Source: Candidatus Latescibacterota bacterium (lineage in GTDB: Bacteria; JAAXHH01; JACQVL01). From it: a DNA stretch of 22,615 bases. The notes under the pieces are model-generated. The model was not told where the DNA came from. It saw only the letters and a list, made by a program, of their open reading frames with translations, and searched no databases. Each line of letters starts with the position of its first letter. Positions within the stretch are counted from its first letter, which is position 1. Shown piece after piece: positions 20,922-22,615 of the stretch. A program made the position numbers and the translations under genes. The stretch is from NCBI GenBank assembly GCA_016209865.1, contig JACQVL010000118.1, positions 1-22,615 of the forward strand. The letters are read 5' to 3'.

Positions 20922-22367
20922 TTACTTACTCGCCGGCTCCAGCGGGATCTCCTGGACGGGCCCGAACGTGGACAGAGGCTTGTCGAAGCGATCCGCGTTC
21001 CCGACCGCCAGGATGACCAGGCTGTCGTGGTGGAGGTACGCCTTCGCCACCCTGAGGACATCCGCCTTCGTGACCTTCGTCAGGTTGTCCCGGTAGGTAT
21101 CTAAGTAGCCTTTCGGGTCTTTGTACCCGTAGTACTCGAGCTGCGCCATCTGGGCGACGATCTGCTGCGTGGCGGTGAATTGAAACACGAACTCATTAGT
21201 GAGGGTTTCTTTGGCCAGGGTGAGTTCCTCGTCTGACACCGGCGCTTGCTGCATGCTCTTGATAATATCCTGGATCAGGGAAATCGTCTCGGCGGTTTTC
21301 TCCACCCGCGTCTGGCAGGCGACGAAGAAGAGGCCGTAGTCCGTCCCCCAGCCTAAACGGCCGCCGACGCTGTACGCCAGGCCGCGGTTCGACCGGACTT
21401 CCCGCATCAGCCGCGAGGTGAACCCGCTCTCGCCGAGGATAAAATTCATCACGTTCACGGGAAACCGGTCGGGGTTGAACCGTTTGATGCCGAGATGGCC
21501 GATCCGGATGTTCGTCTGATTGATGTCTTTGGCGATGTAGTTGACCGATGACTTGAACGTGAGCTCGACCGGCGGGACGGGCGGCTGGTCGACCGGGACG
21601 CGCGGCCAGCCGCTGAACGCTTTCTCCAGTCGGGCCAGCAGGTCCTTCTTCGTGAAATCCCCCGAGATGCCCATGATGATGTTGTTCGGATGAACATACC
21701 GGCGATGGAAGGCGATCAGGTCGTCACGGGTGATGCGCTGGACGGTCTCGACGGTCGTGGTGCGCGCCCAGGGGCTGGTCTTGCCGTAGACGAGCTGGGC
21801 GAAGTGGCGGGCGGCGACTGCGCCGGGGTTGTCGTTCTGCCGGCGGAGGGCTTCGAGCATCTGGTTCCGTTTGAGGGTGATCTTCTCCTCCCGGAACGCC
21901 GGGTTCATCAGGACGTCGGCGAACATCTTGAGACCGGTGTCGATGTCTTTCTTGAGGACGGACACCGAGGCGGTGCCCAGCTCCACCCCGATGCCCGTCT
22001 CCACCGACCCGGCGATCAGCTCTAAGGCATCGTCGATCTCATCCCCGGTCATCGTCTTCGTCCCGCCGGTGCGCATGACGGTTCCAGTCATGTCCGCCAG
22101 GCCGAGCTTGTCCGCCGGCTCGTAGATCGCCCCGGTCCGGATGTACGCCACCGCGTTGAATAGCGGGAGCTCGTGGTCTTCCTGGATGTAGACGACCATC
22201 CCGTTCTTCAACACCACCCGCTCCACGGCCGGGACGGTGAACGTCAGCGGCTTGAACGTCAGGGCTGACGGATGCTGCGGAATCTGGGCGTGGGCGAGAC
22301 TCAGGCTACCGCAGAAGAGGAGTCCGACGAGGACGGTCGTCACACGAGAGAACGCACGTTGTCGCAT
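20922..22367 (-). CDS. Secreted M16 family protein, non-catalytic
   Basis: This 481-residue M16 homologue has a signal peptide (about 1-27, ending AHA). The zinc motif is missing: the HxxEH region reads KLGLADMTGTVMRTGG. Family features otherwise remain: RVVLKNGMVVYIQEDHELPLF near the start, FHRRYVHPNNIIMGISGDF in the middle and EVRSNRGLAYSVGG in the second half. It should be a structural or substrate-binding partner of a catalytic M16 peptidase. The only catalytic M16 in view is at 6928-8250, which already has a partner, so another may lie outside the window. AAGGAG precedes the ATG. Its leader carries AGTGACG heptamers like those before the Asp-box gene. It heads a likely operon with folD 12 nt downstream. 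Confidence 0.9.
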   Translation of the reverse strand: MRQRAFSRVTTVLVGLLFCGSLSLAHAQIPQHPSALTFKPLTFTVPAVERVVLKNGMVVYIQEDHELPLFNAVAYIRTGAIYEPADKLGLADMTGTVMRTGGTKTMTGDEIDDALELIAGSVETGIGVELGTASVSVLKKDIDTGLKMFADVLMNPAFREEKITLKRNQMLEALRRQNDNPGAVAARHFAQLVYGKTSPWARTTTVETVQRITRDDLIAFHRRYVHPNNIIMGISGDFTKKDLLARLEKAFSGWPRVPVDQPPVPPVELTFKSSVNYIAKDINQTNIRIGHLGIKRFNPDRFPVNVMNFILGESGFTSRLMREVRSNRGLAYSVGGRLGWGTDYGLFFVACQTRVEKTAETISLIQDIIKSMQQAPVSDEELTLAKETLTNEFVFQFTATQQIVAQMAQLEYYGYKDPKGYLDTYRDNLTKVTKADVLRVAKAYLHHDSLVILAVGNADRFDKPLSTFGPVQEIPLEPASK

Positions 22368-22386
22368 GGAAAAGGCTCCTTAAGAG

Positions 22387-22411
22387 AGTGACAAGTGACG
22401 AGTGACGAGTA
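22387..22411 (+). repeat. Tandem heptamer repeat (AGTGACG family) in the leader of the M16 gene
   Basis: AGTGACA, AGTGACG, AGTGACG and AGTA run in tandem. Read in the sense of the minus-strand M16 gene this is the pyrimidine-rich strand, ending about 19 nt before the ATG and just before AAGGAG. Its orientation and place relative to the gene match those of the 143-168 copy before the Asp-box gene. Confidence 0.8.
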
Positions 22412-22428
22412 AAACATAATCCACGACA

Positions 22429-22448
22429 GGGCACGATGAATCGCGCCC
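22429..22448. repeat. REP-like palindrome, one mismatch
   Basis: GGGCACGAT pairs with ATCGCGCCC around GA with one mismatch. The flanking CTAA (TTAG on the minus strand) looks like a decayed GTAG foot. It lies between the leader heptamers and the dispersed repeat at 22452. Confidence 0.5.
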
Positions 22449-22451
22449 CTA

Positions 22452-22483
22452 ATGAATTTTGACGACCAAAATCGGTAAAAACC
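22452..22483 (-). repeat. Dispersed repeat, copy B (inverted relative to 1-32)
   Basis: Read on the minus strand this is 29/32 identical to positions 1-32. Like copy A it is followed directly by a GTAG-type palindrome. The two copies lie about 22.4 kb apart in inverted orientation and nearly bracket the window. Confidence 0.75.
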
Positions 22484-22484
22484 T

Positions 22485-22510
22485 GTAGGGGCGAATCTTG
22501 TATTCGCCCC
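22485..22510 (+). repeat. REP-like stem-loop with GTAG foot
   Basis: GTAG at 22485-22488 leads into a perfect 9-bp stem, GGGGCGAAT (22488-22496) with ATTCGCCCC (22502-22510), around the loop CTTGT. This is the plainest REP-type element in the window: the GTAG tetranucleotide is at the 5' foot of the hairpin. Confidence 0.7.
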
Positions 22511-22550
22511 GATGCGGGCGATCACAAGGATCGACCCTACGGATGACCTG

Positions 22551-22615
22551 TTTTGATCATCAAATCTCATCAGGTGAACGCCACGAGATGCTTCGCCTTC
22601 GGCTCTGCATGACAC
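22551..22615 (+). repeat. Dispersed repeat copy C and start of another repeat
   Basis: Positions 22551-22573 match about 13-36 of the window in direct orientation, with four mismatches in 24 by eye. From about 22587, GAGATGCTTCGCCTTCGGC followed by TCTGCATGAC is an imperfect palindrome. It resembles a common intergenic repeat (GAGAT..TTCGC..GCTC..ATGAC) in environmental genomes; the resemblance is from memory. It runs off the window edge, and no gene is visible here. Confidence 0.45.

Noticed and set aside
22340-22615. Minus-strand open frame of 91 codons running off the window edge
   Set aside because: It translates the repeat-filled intergenic region and overlaps the start of the M16 gene. 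It has no recognisable protein features.

Overview
The window is GC-rich, densely coded bacterial chromosome from a diderm (Gram-negative) organism. Signs of an outer membrane are a large secreted protein ending in a predicted beta-barrel with a terminal Phe, and three signal-peptide-bearing M16 peptidase-family proteins. The gene mix (Gfo/Idh/MocA oxidoreductase, cupins, Asp-box propeller, peptidase/PD40/barrel fusion, REP-like palindromes and short tandem repeats between genes) suggests an uncultured lineage of the FCB or Latescibacterota/Poribacteria type. That placement is inference; no rRNA or marker gene fixes it. No tRNA, rRNA, CRISPR array, transposase or phage gene was found, and no stretch over 300 bases lacks a gene.

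Layout. 1-197: repeats and leader. 198-1163: Asp-box (BNR) beta-propeller protein bracketed by inverted heptamer repeats. 1351-5141 (+): Gfo/Idh/MocA oxidoreductase, metallophosphoesterase, then a TupB-like permease and its ATPase (tungstate/molybdate type). 5113-6462 (-): FAD-dependent amine/amino-acid oxidase-like protein, convergent with and overlapping the ATPase gene. 6508-6584: two back-to-back promoters. 6654-9779 (+): YggT-family membrane protein, a catalytic M16 peptidase and a non-catalytic M16 partner. 9852-12308 (+): tsaB, rimI, a small zinc-ribbon protein and tsaD (t6A tRNA modification and protein acetylation). 12499-16579 (+): strong promoter, 1052-residue peptidase-MA/PD40/outer-membrane-barrel protein, and a ferredoxin-NADP reductase. 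16583-17041: a four-helix-bundle protein gene (23S rRNA intervening-sequence family) enclosed by inverted purine/pyrimidine repeats. 22367 down to 17039 (-): non-catalytic M16 protein, folD, an Hpt protein, a PAS hybrid histidine kinase and a bicupin, closely spaced and probably one transcription unit. 22368-22615: several repeat families.

The most interesting theme is the non-coding repeats. At least five unrelated families of 7-9-nt tandem repeats occur (AGTGACG, AAGGACG, TATGGGAG, CTTTGTGTC, CGCAATC), along with palindromes carrying a GTAG foot. They lie at gene edges, often touching a stop codon or sitting just upstream of a start codon with the pyrimidine-rich strand as the sense strand. 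In two genes they are read as protein: the ATPase N-terminus and the signal peptide of the second M16 protein. Because 7 and 8 are not multiples of 3, a change in repeat number there would shift the frame, as in known phase-variable genes. The four-helix-bundle gene carries the same AAGGACG repeats as its borders, so it is the natural candidate for a mobile or repeat-associated unit.
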